DNA of 64,000 nucleotides from UTCHB3 sp964625575 (GCA_964625575.1 CAZVBQ010000002.1:1-64000); one strand, 5' to 3'. Shown: positions 16,517-26,826, numbered from the stretch's first letter. Made by a program: numbers and translations. Notes: a model not told the origin generated them from the sequence alone.

Positions 16517-18679
16517 ATGATTCCTGAAGAACTCTACAATAATCTGCTTGAAAAGTATGAATACAGGATTTTTGGTGGCACTTATTTTGTGGACATCATG
16601 AATCCACTTTACACCATCTCTTTTGACATAAATAAATTCCCCAGGAGATTTCAACACATACTGAGATACTTGAAAATTATAAGCCTCGGTCCACTTCTAA
16701 ATTTACCTTACACTGATCTGATTAATCTGCCAAACTTGGGTAAGACCAGTATTGCGGAAGCGTTTTTGATTATTGACAAAATACTGCAAGATGATTTTCA
16801 AAGCAGTCTCTCTCCGCAACTTATATCATCAAAATATTTGACAAAACTTTCCAAAATAACAACAATATTAAATGGGCCAAGCACTCTTGACCAACTTAAA
16901 GATGGCAGTGATTCATCAAAAAATGGTACACCGCTGAAAACAACATTTGTTGAAGCACTTGAAAGCGAAATTGAGAAGATCCACCCTGAAAGAAAAGAAA
17001 AACTGGTTTTAAGAATCAGAGAAGGTCTTACCCTTATAACAATTGCTAACAAATTTGGCGTTACCAAAGAGCGGATTAGACAAATAGTTCAAAGGGAAAT
17101 TAAATTGCTTGTCTCTAACCTCGCCCCCTACAAAGGTTCACTCGATCAGGATATCATCGAATGGATATTGGCCCATCCGGGGCTTGTAAACTACAATTTT
17201 TTTACCCCTAAGGTTTTAGATCCATCTTTTGCTTATGCTTTGGCTGTATATATGTATCCTGACTTACCCCTTTTGGGCAACAAACTTAATCTCTCCTTTA
17301 CAAGTGTTAATAAAAAGCACAGACAGTTTCTTGAAAAGATTTCTTCTATATTGAGCTGTGAAAGGATGCTGAAATTTGGAGATTTTGTTAACCTTCTATA
17401 CAACGCGTTCCCAACCGATATTATGAAAGCCTTATTGGTGGTTTTGTCTTGGGATGAAATTGTTATTAGTAAAGGTCAGTTTTCATATCAGATATCATTG
17501 AGACCAAAATTTCTACTTGAAAATTTATCCTTGGTTCTTAATGAGAGTCAAATCCCTCTGACTTTGGAGGAAATAGCACAGAGGACAGAGTCCCGGAATT
17601 TCAAGAGATTGACCTTGAAATATGGTTTGGAATACAATACACAGTTTTTTAGGATTGACAAGGATCGATACGGTATAGAGAAGCACTTGTCTCTTTCAAG
17701 TACAGAGATCGAATTTTTGCATAAAACAACTACCGAAATACTCTCAAATCGTGGAAGAAGTACTAATATAAATCTCCTTTATGATAAACTATATCCTTCT
17801 TTTCCCAAATTGCGATCGCGATATGAACTATATTCAATTCTGAAAAATTCAGGACACTATATTTCACATCGGGGAATGAGCTTGTCTCTCTCTTCCTTCG
17901 CAAAAAATGTTCGTGAAGTAAAGGAAATTGTCTTGGAACTACTCGCGCAAAGAGAAGTTCCAATTCACAGAAGCGAAATCATCCAAAAAATCAATGAGGA
18001 AAGATCTTTTAACCGGTCAGGGTGGACCAGTATTGTAAAAACCATAAAGGGAGTACAAAGTTATCACCCAAACTATTATGGTCTTGCCTCACAACACAAC
18101 ACAAATTTAAAGTTCCTAAGCGGGAATGAGGATTTTTTAATCAGGGCAATGGAGGAACACATATGCCCACACACCTCTTATGAAAATGTATTAGAGTTTT
18201 TCAGGGATTACGATGTCGATAAAGTACAAGAAGTTTTAAATGGTTCAAATAAGATTAAAATTCTTGAATCAGTGGGCAAGGTGAAATTTTTGGTTTGCAC
18301 TGATTGGGTCTATGGTACAGTGGTAAAAACCATACTATTCCATAATGACTCACGAATGATGTCAGAAAATTTACTAAAAAGCTACCTAAAGACACTGAAT
18401 TTACACTTACGAAGGAAATACCTTTTCATAAATTCAGGAATAGTTTATCTTGCCCTCAAAGGACAATTTGTTCTACTCAATGAGCAAGTGTTACAAAGAA
18501 GAGAATTTATAATTCATGAATATGTTAAACTATTGAATGATTCTGGATCATTACTTTCTTATGAGCAGATTGCTGCTGATATGGGTCAGAAGTTAAATTT
18601 AAGTCTCTCGAAATACGAAATTGAGGCAATTTATCGTATTTGGATTAAACCTGTTGTTGCGAAAGCAAGCACAAAATGA
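16517..18679 (+). CDS. Multi-domain DNA-binding protein: alpha-CTD-like helix-hairpin-helix, sigma region-4-like HTH, several winged helices
   Basis: The 720-residue product is good-start (AGGAAG and AAGG before the ATG) and clearly AT-richer than its neighbours, suggesting transfer. Residues 57-88 (LGPLLNLPYTDLINLPNLG) resemble the C-terminal domain of RNA polymerase alpha, whose helix-hairpin-helix binds the UP element. Residues 158-197 (REGLTLITIANKFGVTKER, then IRQIVQREIKLL) are a sigma-70 region 4-like HTH. The remaining 500 residues contain repeated winged-helix-like units, including one near 485-530 (HRSEIIQKINEERSFNRSG, then YHPNYYGLA) with the outline of a HARE-HTH. No enzyme motif is visible. 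It may redirect transcription or act in a defence or mobile element; this is inference. Confidence 0.6.
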   Translation: MIPEELYNNLLEKYEYRIFGGTYFVDIMNPLYTISFDINKFPRRFQHILRYLKIISLGPLLNLPYTDLINLPNLGKTSIAEAFLIIDKILQDDFQSSLSPQLISSKYLTKLSKITTILNGPSTLDQLKDGSDSSKNGTPLKTTFVEALESEIEKIHPERKEKLVLRIREGLTLITIANKFGVTKERIRQIVQREIKLLVSNLAPYKGSLDQDIIEWILAHPGLVNYNFFTPKVLDPSFAYALAVYMYPDLPLLGNKLNLSFTSVNKKHRQFLEKISSILSCERMLKFGDFVNLLYNAFPTDIMKALLVVLSWDEIVISKGQFSYQISLRPKFLLENLSLVLNESQIPLTLEEIAQRTESRNFKRLTLKYGLEYNTQFFRIDKDRYGIEKHLSLSSTEIEFLHKTTTEILSNRGRSTNINLLYDKLYPSFPKLRSRYELYSILKNSGHYISHRGMSLSLSSFAKNVREVKEIVLELLAQREVPIHRSEIIQKINEERSFNRSGWTSIVKTIKGVQSYHPNYYGLASQHNTNLKFLSGNEDFLIRAMEEHICPHTSYENVLEFFRDYDVDKVQEVLNGSNKIKILESVGKVKFLVCTDWVYGTVVKTILFHNDSRMMSENLLKSYLKTLNLHLRRKYLFINSGIVYLALKGQFVLLNEQVLQRREFIIHEYVKLLNDSGSLLSYEQIAADMGQKLNLSLSKYEIEAIYRIWIKPVVAKASTK

Positions 18680-18859
18680 ATTTCGGGTATCTACAAGTAA
18701 ATTGAACTACTTACACTCCCCTTGACAATGCCATTTAATTATTGCCAAAGCCCGGACAAGTTTCTGATTCATAACTCGCAATTGGGTTGAATGTCTCAAC
18801 TTTACCCGAAACACATTATAGCCCGAAACCTATAACACCTGACACTTAACAATTAACAC

Positions 18860-19480
18860 CTACCTTACCTTCCACTCATTCAGCTCAAGCTTCGCGCCTG
18901 TGGATGCATCGAGGAGGAGCTCCTGCCCAGAGCCACGGAAACCCTGACTCCCCTGCGACTCCTGTAAGGTTGACAGGATCTGCCAGACATAATTTTTGTA
19001 CTTCGGGTTCCAGATGAACTTGACCGACCACTCTTTCACACCGGGCTTTAAGCCTTCTTTTTGAGCCAGTTCCTTCGCCTTCGCGGGAGAGATAGAGTAA
19101 TCACACGAGGCGGGGTTGGCGGCACATTCCGGTATTCCTGACACTTCCATTAACGGATCAGCGTGGCCAAGGGAATCGGTAAATAGCTCTATCCTGCCTG
19201 TCACCCAGTCCTTCCCTTCCATGGCAATATCGTAAACCCAGAAGTACTTAACGGAGTCGAAATATGATGCCGTTTCGTTAAGTTTCACGTTTTTCAGGAA
19301 GAAATCCTCACCCGTTCTGGCAGCGATGTAATTATCAACTTTTTCTTTCAGTTTCTGAGGCACACCTGTGAGTTTAAAGGTTTTCGGGTACCTGTTCTCT
19401 GTTATCTCACAAACGGGGCAACTGCAAGCCTGGAGTATAAAAGCCAACGCCAAAACCGTCAATAAAATCATTTTTTGCAT
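18860..19480 (-). CDS. Lipoprotein of unknown function
   Basis: With the ATG at 19480 (AGAGGAAG upstream) the product has 206 residues. The signal peptide MQKMILLTVLALAFILQAC ends in a lipobox with the lipidated Cys, followed by CPVCEI. The mature part resembles a PepSY-like or cystatin-like alternation (KELAQKEGLKPGVKEW, FIWNPKYKNYVWQIL, LDASTGAKLEL), consistent with a small two-repeat envelope protein, but I do not recognise the family. An earlier in-frame ATG would lie inside the candidate promoter, which supports the chosen start. Confidence 0.7.
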   Translation of the reverse strand: MQKMILLTVLALAFILQACSCPVCEITENRYPKTFKLTGVPQKLKEKVDNYIAARTGEDFFLKNVKLNETASYFDSVKYFWVYDIAMEGKDWVTGRIELFTDSLGHADPLMEVSGIPECAANPASCDYSISPAKAKELAQKEGLKPGVKEWSVKFIWNPKYKNYVWQILSTLQESQGSQGFRGSGQELLLDASTGAKLELNEWKVR

Positions 19481-19498
19481 ATTACTTCCTCTATTTTT

Positions 19499-19506
19499 CA
19501 AATTTA
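19499..19506 (-). promoter_or_regulatory. Candidate -7 box of the lipoprotein gene
   Basis: TAAATTTG on the minus strand, about 19 bases before the ATG at 19480. The -33 element is not clear. Confidence 0.35.
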
Positions 19507-19681
19507 CGCGCCTTATCCGTAAGGTTAAACTTGTCGCGGGATCGAATGTTCCCGGTGAATTATGCGCAGGGTCTCTCCGGAAATTAATTTAATTACCGTC
19601 GAAATATAATTACAAATATTTCCTTCAGGTTTTCGTAAATTTAGCTTCGAATTTCATAAAACATAGCAAACAGGAGACTTA

Positions 19682-20293
19682 ATGAATTATTTAGTTCTGT
19701 TAAGGCACGGGCAGTCTCAATGGAACCTTGAGAACCGGTTCACAGGATGGATCGATGTTGATATAACCGAACTCGGCGAACAAGAAGCCAAAGAAGCAGG
19801 CTTGTTGTTGAAAGAGAAAAACTTAAAATTCGATTTCCTCTTTACATCCGTACTTAAAAGAGCCATCAGAACCGCTGATCTGGCTGCCGCGAGCGCCGGT
19901 TATGATGAGATCCCCTTCGAACGGGATCAGGCACTGAACGAACGGCACTATGGTGACCTTCAGGGTCTTAACAAAGCCGAAACCGCGCTAAAGTTCGGTG
20001 ACGAGCAGGTTCACCTCTGGAGAAGGAGCTACGACATCAACCCTCCGAATGGCGAAAGTCTTAAAGATACCGCCGCGAGAACAATTCCCTACTACATCGA
20101 GAAAATAGAACCGATGGTTATGGCGGGGAAGAACATCTGGGTTGTTGCTCATGGCAATTCACTCCGCTCACTCGTAATGCATTTGGATAACCTTACCCGG
20201 GAAGAAGTGCTTGAACTTAACATCCCGACGGGAGTTCCCCTTGTCTACGAGTTCGAGAATGGCAAGATCATAAAAAAATACTATCTGAAATAA
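19682..20293 (+). CDS. gpmA: 2,3-bisphosphoglycerate-dependent phosphoglycerate mutase
   Basis: The 203-residue protein shows the catalytic LLRHGQSQWN (phospho-His), the FTGWIDVDITELG segment, ERHYGDLQGLNKAE with the acid catalyst Glu, and VAHGNSLRSL with the second His. It interconverts 3- and 2-phosphoglycerate in glycolysis and gluconeogenesis. The length is slightly short of the roughly 228-250 residues of many GpmA proteins, as in other shorter bacterial forms. An SD (CAGGAG) precedes the ATG. It stands as a single gene. Confidence 0.92.
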   Translation: MNYLVLLRHGQSQWNLENRFTGWIDVDITELGEQEAKEAGLLLKEKNLKFDFLFTSVLKRAIRTADLAAASAGYDEIPFERDQALNERHYGDLQGLNKAETALKFGDEQVHLWRRSYDINPPNGESLKDTAARTIPYYIEKIEPMVMAGKNIWVVAHGNSLRSLVMHLDNLTREEVLELNIPTGVPLVYEFENGKIIKKYYLK

Positions 20294-20378
20294 TTAATCC
20301 ATCTCGCTCACCGGGCACAATGAGTCCGGTGAGCGTACACAGCGGGGAAATTTGCACTATAAATCACAGGAGTTCCCT

Positions 20379-22202
20379 ATGAAAAAACTGTTCTTCTTTC
20401 TTCTCACAGGCTTTGCCCTCGTGAATGCCCAGTTCATAACACCCGGTACCGGTGTGGTATGGAACATGGACAGCCTCGTCGCCAGATCCGGCGGAGCCGT
20501 CACAGGCTCTTTCCCCAATTATACTGTAGCTGCTCTTTGCTCGGTCTCTGTAAGCGACAGACTCATCATCCCACAGGGATCGGTTGTAACTTTCTCTGCC
20601 ACAGGTACCGGTTTTGTCATACTTGGAGCAGTGGAGGTTAACGGTGCCCAAGGCGACAGCGTGTACTTCAAAGGTACAACTGAAAACTCACAGGGTGTTT
20701 ACGAAGGTTTTTACTTCCGTGACACCGGCGCCGACACCACTTCCGTGATCAAATATGCCGTTTTTGTACACGGATACTACCCCGTAAGATGCCTCAACTC
20801 AAGCCCGAGGGTTTATCACTCAAGGTTCTACAAGTGCAGAAGACCGATCTATATGTCTTCGAACTCAAACCCGGTGATTAAATACAACTACATCTCCGAG
20901 GCTTACGAGTACGGTATCTACGGCACAACGGGATCATCCCCCGTTATCGAGTACAACGAACTCTATAACAACAATTCCCAGAACACCAGCCCAAAGAACC
21001 AGATCACTTTTGGCACCCAGAATATAAACTCCCCCACCATCAGGTACAACAAGATCTACGGTGGCAGTTATAACAAGACCGGTGGTATCAGTATTTCATC
21101 GCTTCTTTCAGGAAGTGGTTCCGCCTCCGAGATCGCCTATAACGAAGTGTATAACAACAGCTACGGTATCGCGTTCTCAGGAGCGGAGATCACCTGCTAC
21201 GTGCACAACAATCTGATCTATAACAACAACATTAACCCCGACCCCCTTACAACAGGAAGCGGTATCAGCATCAGCGGTAACGGTACGAACAAACCAATTG
21301 TTACCAGAAACACAATTTATGGCAACCTTTGGGGCATCACGGTTTATAACGGTTCATCGATAGCCGCGGGTCCACAACCCTCGCTCGGTAACCTGACCAA
21401 CGCCGACACTTCCGATGACGGTTACAACAAGATCTACGGCAACCTGCAGTCGGGTGTTGTTTATGACCTCTTCAACAACTGCACGAATGATATCTGGGCA
21501 CAGAACAACGATTGGAACGTTTACGACTCCACACTGATAGAAGCGCACATCACCCACAAAGTTGACGATCCGCTTCGTGGCTGGGTCTATTTCACACCGT
21601 TCATCGACTCATCCACCATCCCCGTTGAACTCGCTTCGTTCACAGCCACGGCTTCAGGCGCGGAAGTGGTGCTCGACTGGGTTACCGCAACCGAACTTAA
21701 CAACTCACGCTTCGTGATCGAAAGAAGAGGAGAGAACGAAAACGCGTGGAAAGAAACCGGCTCTGTTCAGGGACACGGAACAACCACGCTGATGAACAAA
21801 TATTCATTTACCGACAGACCCGCCGCTCCGGGAATCTATGCCTACAGACTGCGTCAGATCGACCACGACGGCACATCAAACCTCTCGAAGGTGGTTTTTG
21901 TCGAGTTCAGTGGTATTGTAAGTTCACATGAATTGAGCCAGAACTTCCCCAATCCGTTCAACCCTGAGACAGTTATCAGATACTCGGTTGGCGGTTCAGT
22001 TCCGGCAAGAGTTGCTCTCAGGGTTTATGACCTCACAGGTGCCGAAGTGGCAACACTTCTTGACAACGTTCAGAACCCCGGTAATTACGAAGTGAAATTC
22101 AACCCCTCGGCTCAGGGCATCACACTTGGCTCAGGTGTTTATTTTTATGAAATAACCATCAATTCAACAACCATAACCAAAAAGTTCGTAATAAATAAAT
22201 AA
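20379..22202 (+). CDS. Secreted right-handed beta-helix protein with type IX sorting tail
   Basis: The start at 20379 follows CAGGAGTTCCCT and gives the signal peptide MKKLFFFLLTGFALVNA. Residues 100-380 are rich in N-x-I/Y-NN units (NPVIKYNYISEAY, NSPTIRYNKIYGG), the turns of a parallel beta-helix as in periplasmic copper-binding NosD-like and pectate-lyase-like proteins. Then follow an FN3-like region (VELASFTATASG, YAYRLRQIDHDG) and the Por sorting tail (SQNFPNPFNPET, GVYFYEI). No lyase active site is recognisable, so adhesion or glycan binding is as likely as catalysis. Product length is 607 residues. Confidence 0.85.
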   Translation: MKKLFFFLLTGFALVNAQFITPGTGVVWNMDSLVARSGGAVTGSFPNYTVAALCSVSVSDRLIIPQGSVVTFSATGTGFVILGAVEVNGAQGDSVYFKGTTENSQGVYEGFYFRDTGADTTSVIKYAVFVHGYYPVRCLNSSPRVYHSRFYKCRRPIYMSSNSNPVIKYNYISEAYEYGIYGTTGSSPVIEYNELYNNNSQNTSPKNQITFGTQNINSPTIRYNKIYGGSYNKTGGISISSLLSGSGSASEIAYNEVYNNSYGIAFSGAEITCYVHNNLIYNNNINPDPLTTGSGISISGNGTNKPIVTRNTIYGNLWGITVYNGSSIAAGPQPSLGNLTNADTSDDGYNKIYGNLQSGVVYDLFNNCTNDIWAQNNDWNVYDSTLIEAHITHKVDDPLRGWVYFTPFIDSSTIPVELASFTATASGAEVVLDWVTATELNNSRFVIERRGENENAWKETGSVQGHGTTTLMNKYSFTDRPAAPGIYAYRLRQIDHDGTSNLSKVVFVEFSGIVSSHELSQNFPNPFNPETVIRYSVGGSVPARVALRVYDLTGAEVATLLDNVQNPGNYEVKFNPSAQGITLGSGVYFYEITINSTTITKKFVINK

Positions 22203-22219
22203 GCGAACAGGAAGAAAAA

Positions 22220-23410
22220 ATGGCTAAAGTACTACTCAGAAGGATCGAAGAGAGACGCCTGAAAACAGGACACCAGTGGGTGTTCAGCAACGAGATCCAG
22301 GATGTTCAGGGTAACCCCGAGAATGGCGCCCTTGTCGATGTGTATTACTCAGGCGGGCAGTATCTCGGAACAGGTTTCTATAACAAGCACTCACTCTATG
22401 CCGTTAGAATTCTGGACAGGAGACCAATCCCCGATCTCAGAATGCTCTTCGTTGAAAGAATCTTTTCGGCCCTGGGGCTTAGGGAGAAAGTCTTCCCGAA
22501 CAGAAACTCTTTCCGGATGGTATTCAGTGAAAGCGATTTCCTCCCGGGCCTTATCATCGACAAATATAACGATACCTACGTCCTTCAGGTTAATACGGTC
22601 GGCATGGAAAGAAACCTCGACCTGATTGTCGATGTACTTAAACGTAATCTTAACGCGGAGAATATCTTTACCCGCAACTCACCTTACTTCAGGCAGCTCG
22701 AAGGCCTCGAGTTCACTGATGAGATACTCCTTGGTGAAGATGACACCCAGGAGATAGATGACGGAAAGGTGAAATATCTTGTTAACTTCCGCGAGGGACA
22801 GAAAACCGGCTTCTACTTCGATCAGTGCGACAACCGCACTTTCACCGGAGAGCTTGCCGAGGGTCTCGATGTTCTTGATGCTTTCTGTAATTCGGGTGGT
22901 TTCGGGCTTCAGTGTGCCTACAACGGTGCCAGATCGGTTGATTTCGTCGACTCATCTCCCGCCGAAATTCAGCATGCTGAGATCAACTTCAATCATAACG
23001 GTTTCGACTGTGAAGCCAACTTCATCACAGCCGAGGTTTTCGAATATCTGAAAAACTGCGCCGATGAAGGAAAACGTTATGATATGGTTATTATCGATCC
23101 CCCCGCGTTCGCTAAACAGAAAAAGAATATCATCCCCGCAAAACAGGGATACCAGAAGCTTAACCGCAGCGCTTTGAAGTTGATTAACAACGGCGGATAT
23201 CTGATCACTTCCTCATGTTCTTTTCACATTACGAAAGAAGATCTGATAGATATCATCAGGGAATCAGCCTACAAAGAGGAAAAAGTGCTTCAGATGATCC
23301 ACTACAACGGTGCCTCCAAAGATCACCCTGTGATCCCTTCGATGCCCGAAACCTCTTACCTTAAGTTCTGCGCCTTCCGCGTGTTTGATAACCCCCGTTA
23401 CGAAGAGTAA
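22220..23410 (+). CDS. rlmI: 23S rRNA (cytosine-5-)-methyltransferase, RlmI family
   Basis: The 396-residue protein has an N-terminal PUA domain (LKTGHQWVFSNEI, GALVDVYYSGGQYLGTGFYN), a central domain with REGQKTGFYFDQCDNR, SAM-binding VLDAFCNSGGFGLQCA, the catalytic-site IIDPPAFAK, and SSCSFHI near the C-terminus. RlmI methylates C1962 of 23S rRNA, and the order and length here fit. The SD ACAGGAAG precedes the ATG. A strong hairpin terminator follows the stop. Confidence 0.9.
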   Translation: MAKVLLRRIEERRLKTGHQWVFSNEIQDVQGNPENGALVDVYYSGGQYLGTGFYNKHSLYAVRILDRRPIPDLRMLFVERIFSALGLREKVFPNRNSFRMVFSESDFLPGLIIDKYNDTYVLQVNTVGMERNLDLIVDVLKRNLNAENIFTRNSPYFRQLEGLEFTDEILLGEDDTQEIDDGKVKYLVNFREGQKTGFYFDQCDNRTFTGELAEGLDVLDAFCNSGGFGLQCAYNGARSVDFVDSSPAEIQHAEINFNHNGFDCEANFITAEVFEYLKNCADEGKRYDMVIIDPPAFAKQKKNIIPAKQGYQKLNRSALKLINNGGYLITSSCSFHITKEDLIDIIRESAYKEEKVLQMIHYNGASKDHPVIPSMPETSYLKFCAFRVFDNPRYEE

Positions 23411-23427
23411 CAAATATCACAATCATT

Positions 23428-23468
23428 AAAAGGGGATGTTGATTTTCTTGATTAACATCCCCTTTTTT
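23428..23468 (+). terminator. Rho-independent terminator after rlmI
   Basis: AGGGGATGTT and AACATCCCCT pair as a 10-bp stem around a 13-base loop, followed by TTTTT. Confidence 0.88.
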
Positions 23469-23543
23469 CTGTATATTTACTAGTTAAACGCAATTTTCTG
23501 GCATTTAATAGCAAGTCCCAACAACTCTAAATTCGAGGTACCT

Positions 23544-26500
23544 ATGCGTGGTTTTTATGTCTTTATGGTACTTGTATTGTCAACTGTCATGGCTTCTGCC
23601 CAAACAACTACGACCTTCAGGTCGGAGCCAATAGATGGCAACAATTCATTTAACCAAACCTATGAAAAATTCAACACTACCAGAACCCAGATATCCGCCT
23701 GTGTAACATGGGATGCTGACTGGCTTTATATCGGCTATGATGGCTCCACACCTGCCGGACCTCTTACCGATGGCAGCAGGGCAATCCATATTTACGTCGA
23801 CACCGACCCCCAACTCGTCCCCACTACCGGAACGGGATCAACCGGCGGCGACGCCTGGCTCTGGAACCCCACTCTCCCCTTCACCGCCAACTACCACTAT
23901 GTGTTCAAAACCGGTGATAACTCGGAGATAAAGAGAAAATTCAACGGCGGCGGTACCTGGACCGATGCCTCCTTCGTGACCGCGAACTGGAAGAACCCTA
24001 CCGGTAACTACTGGGAGATCAAGATATCAAGAGCTGATCTCGGTGGCGCCAATGCCTGGAATGTTCTCGCGTACGTTGAGGAAGACTGGACCGGCGGAAA
24101 CGCCTGGATAACCGGTGGGCTTCCACAGGGTCTTTTCACCGAAACCCAGACACAGGGCAATATAACCTTCAACAGTAAATTCCTGAATGTGCAATTTTTT
24201 GACAAAATGGCTCCAAATGCCCCATTCCACCTTCAGAACTGGGGATGGACCGTTAAGCTCAAAGCACAGAGTGGCACGCTTAAAGATGAAACTGCCATGG
24301 CAGGCATGTTCGTTAATTCCTCCGACGGTTATGATGCCGGTATCGATCTGCCGAAACCCCCTCCATCACCAACCAACTTCATCGATGTTTACTTCCCGCA
24401 TGCTTCGTGGGGCTCATCGATGGGTCCAAACTACGAGAGGGATTTCAAACTGAACGCGAACCTCAGCGCCAACACTTCGACATGGGATTTCACTGTATGT
24501 TCCGATGTGGTGGGTGACATCACGTTGAGCGCGGCTTCATTCGAGAATGTTCCCGCCGGTTACGCGATAACCCTTAAGGATCTTTCATCGGGTACTGAAA
24601 CCAACCTCAGAACGGGTACTTACACGTATACCAACACCCCGGGCGAGTCAATTGCACGCAACTTCCAATTGATCATTGGTGTCACGCTTTCTGATCCGAC
24701 CATCAGCGTTTCGCCGTCATCACTCGATTTTGGCAACGTGAAAACCAACGCCACTAAATCGCTTGCTTTAACAATCAGGAACACAGGCGACCGGGCATTG
24801 AGCATAACAAACATGGCTGCAGCAGGAACGGGTTATACCTACGAAGAAGGTTCAACCACTGCCACTCTCAATACCAATGACACGATTGTAAGGCACATCA
24901 AATTTGCTCCTAACGCTTCCGGTCTTTTCCCCGGTAAATTTACCATCACCAGTAACGACCCCAACAACCCGGCGCTCGAAGTTTCTCTGACGGGTAATGG
25001 TGTTACGGCCGTGCCCGGATTGACTTTCTTCGCCGACTCACTCGGCTTCGGAAGCGTGATTGTCGGCAACACAGGCCAGGGTTCTGTCTGGATAGGCAAC
25101 AAAGGCGGTGACGGGGTTTCGCTTGAAATTTCAAGCGTCACTTTTTCGGGTACAGGCGCGGCAGCATTCCGGTTCACCGGCACAACCCCCATCTCGATTT
25201 CCGCGGGTGACTCATTGCAGCTCGATTTCACATTCACACCAACCGCCCTCGGGTATTTCGGCGCTACAATTTCCGTGGCAAGTAACGACCCTGCCTCACC
25301 CAAATCGATACCGGTTGGTGGTACAGGAACAAACTCAACCACCGACAAACTCTTCGCCGCGGGATGGAACCTGATGTCAATACCTGTTGCTCCTGTTTCA
25401 AATCTTGCGTCGGACATTATTGGTGACGACATTACCAACTATTTCCTGTATAAATATTCGGCAGGAACTTACGTTAACTCTTCGACAATTGACACGATGC
25501 ATGGCTACTGGCTCGGTATTGAGCAGGCAGCAACCGTGGATGTAACCGGTACACCCCTTGTCACAGATCAGACCTCCGTGCTTGTGAACGGCTGGAACCT
25601 CATCGCCTCACCATTCGGCGGAAACGGTTCACCGAAATCAAATATAAGGATCGGTATGGGGTCAACTTTCTATACAATAGATGAGGCTGTCACTAATAAC
25701 CTGGTACAGGCCGCCATCTATAAATACACGACCACAAACAAAACATACGAAACGGCTACAACCCTGGCACCTTGGGATGGACATTGGTTCTTCACACTTG
25801 TACCTGATCTGACGATCAAATATCTCTACGCAGTCCCTGCAGATCTTCTTGCTCCGAAGGAGTCACCGAAGTTCGATGTATCCCCGTCAAACTGGTTCGT
25901 AAACATCCTTTCAGAGGCCAATGGTACAAAGGATAACTTCCTCACTTTCGGATCGAACGAAGCGGCGACCGACGGATTCGATAACAGGTTCGATAACGTA
26001 AAACCGCCGATCTCGCCCGCTGCCAACGCGATTGAAGCATACTTCTTCCAGCCAAACTGGTTAAGTCTTGCTTCAAAATTCGCCTCCAACATACAGGCAC
26101 CACTTCAGAATGGCGTGAATAAATCGTGGTCATTCAAAGTGTACGCGAGAGCAGCCGGAACCTTCAAACTGAGCTGGGTTGATATCGTATCGCAGATCCC
26201 ACAGGAGATCCGTGACAACTACAGCTTTATTCTTAAAGGCCCCGGAATTGCCAACGGCATCAATATGATTACACAGACAGCATATGAGTTCAACGCGACA
26301 GCAAACGCGACTTACTCATTCGTCATCAACTCAAGCCCTGTGGGCATCAACGATGAAATGATGAATCTTGATTTCAAACTCGGCCAGAACTATCCGAACC
26401 CATTCAACCCCTCGACCACCATCAGCTTCAGCATCAAAGAAGCCGGTCAGGTAACTTTAAAGGTCTATGATATTCTCGGCAACGAAGTTTCAACCCTCGT

Positions 26501-26630
26501 GAACGACGTTAAACAGCCCGGCAGATATGATGTCAGGTTCGAAGCAGTAAACCTCCCTTCAGGTACCTACTTCTACAAACTCGTTCAGGGCAAGAATAGT
26601 GAGATCAAGAAACTTATGCTGCTTAAATAA
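23544..26630 (+). CDS. Large secreted type IX cargo with choice-of-anchor (ASPM/SPD-2/Hydin-like) domains
   Basis: The 1028-residue protein starts with a signal peptide (ending ASAQ). Residues 20-330 form a DOMON/CBM9-like region (WDADWLYIGYDG, RAIHIYVDTDPQ). Two ASH-like Ig domains follow at about 385-590, each with LDFGNVKTN or LGFGSVIVG, a TNTGD-type turn and FAPNASG or FTPTALG. The next part (590-760) has two GWNLMSIPV / GWNLIASPF units typical of secreted Chlorobi proteins. It ends in a Por tail with QNYPNPFNPST and GTYFYKLVQG. It is a paralogue of the next gene. No catalytic motif is seen; a surface structural or glycan-binding role is likely. Confidence 0.85.
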   Translation: MRGFYVFMVLVLSTVMASAQTTTTFRSEPIDGNNSFNQTYEKFNTTRTQISACVTWDADWLYIGYDGSTPAGPLTDGSRAIHIYVDTDPQLVPTTGTGSTGGDAWLWNPTLPFTANYHYVFKTGDNSEIKRKFNGGGTWTDASFVTANWKNPTGNYWEIKISRADLGGANAWNVLAYVEEDWTGGNAWITGGLPQGLFTETQTQGNITFNSKFLNVQFFDKMAPNAPFHLQNWGWTVKLKAQSGTLKDETAMAGMFVNSSDGYDAGIDLPKPPPSPTNFIDVYFPHASWGSSMGPNYERDFKLNANLSANTSTWDFTVCSDVVGDITLSAASFENVPAGYAITLKDLSSGTETNLRTGTYTYTNTPGESIARNFQLIIGVTLSDPTISVSPSSLDFGNVKTNATKSLALTIRNTGDRALSITNMAAAGTGYTYEEGSTTATLNTNDTIVRHIKFAPNASGLFPGKFTITSNDPNNPALEVSLTGNGVTAVPGLTFFADSLGFGSVIVGNTGQGSVWIGNKGGDGVSLEISSVTFSGTGAAAFRFTGTTPISISAGDSLQLDFTFTPTALGYFGATISVASNDPASPKSIPVGGTGTNSTTDKLFAAGWNLMSIPVAPVSNLASDIIGDDITNYFLYKYSAGTYVNSSTIDTMHGYWLGIEQAATVDVTGTPLVTDQTSVLVNGWNLIASPFGGNGSPKSNIRIGMGSTFYTIDEAVTNNLVQAAIYKYTTTNKTYETATTLAPWDGHWFFTLVPDLTIKYLYAVPADLLAPKESPKFDVSPSNWFVNILSEANGTKDNFLTFGSNEAATDGFDNRFDNVKPPISPAANAIEAYFFQPNWLSLASKFASNIQAPLQNGVNKSWSFKVYARAAGTFKLSWVDIVSQIPQEIRDNYSFILKGPGIANGINMITQTAYEFNATANATYSFVINSSPVGINDEMMNLDFKLGQNYPNPFNPSTTISFSIKEAGQVTLKVYDILGNEVSTLVNDVKQPGRYDVRFEAVNLPSGTYFYKLVQGKNSEIKKLMLLK

Positions 26631-26762
26631 GTGTGAACTGTGACTCGCCGCGGCGAGGTGAACTGTGAAGTTTTAGTATGATCCGCCTGCGGCGGAATGA
26701 TGTATGAAGTATGAAACTCATCACTTATAACTCATAACTCATCGCTCACACATTACCCTTCG

Positions 26763-26800
26763 AAAAAAAGCTGTTCCCGACCCGGGAACAGCTTTTTTTA
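26763..26800 (+). terminator. Rho-independent terminator
   Basis: AAAAAAGCTGTTCCCG and CGGGAACAGCTTTTTT form a long stem with a 3-base loop and a T-tract. Between the stop at 26630 and this hairpin lie TATGAAGTATGA, ACTCATAACTCAT and GATCCGCCTGCGGCGG low-complexity units. Confidence 0.9.
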
Positions 26801-26826
26801 ATAATGTTTTAATAACAAATAATGAA

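Noticed and set aside
24839..25438. 199-codon minus-strand ORF inside the first large T9SS gene
   Set aside because: Low-complexity antisense translation of repeated Ig domains; the sense frame has signal peptide, domains and sorting tail.
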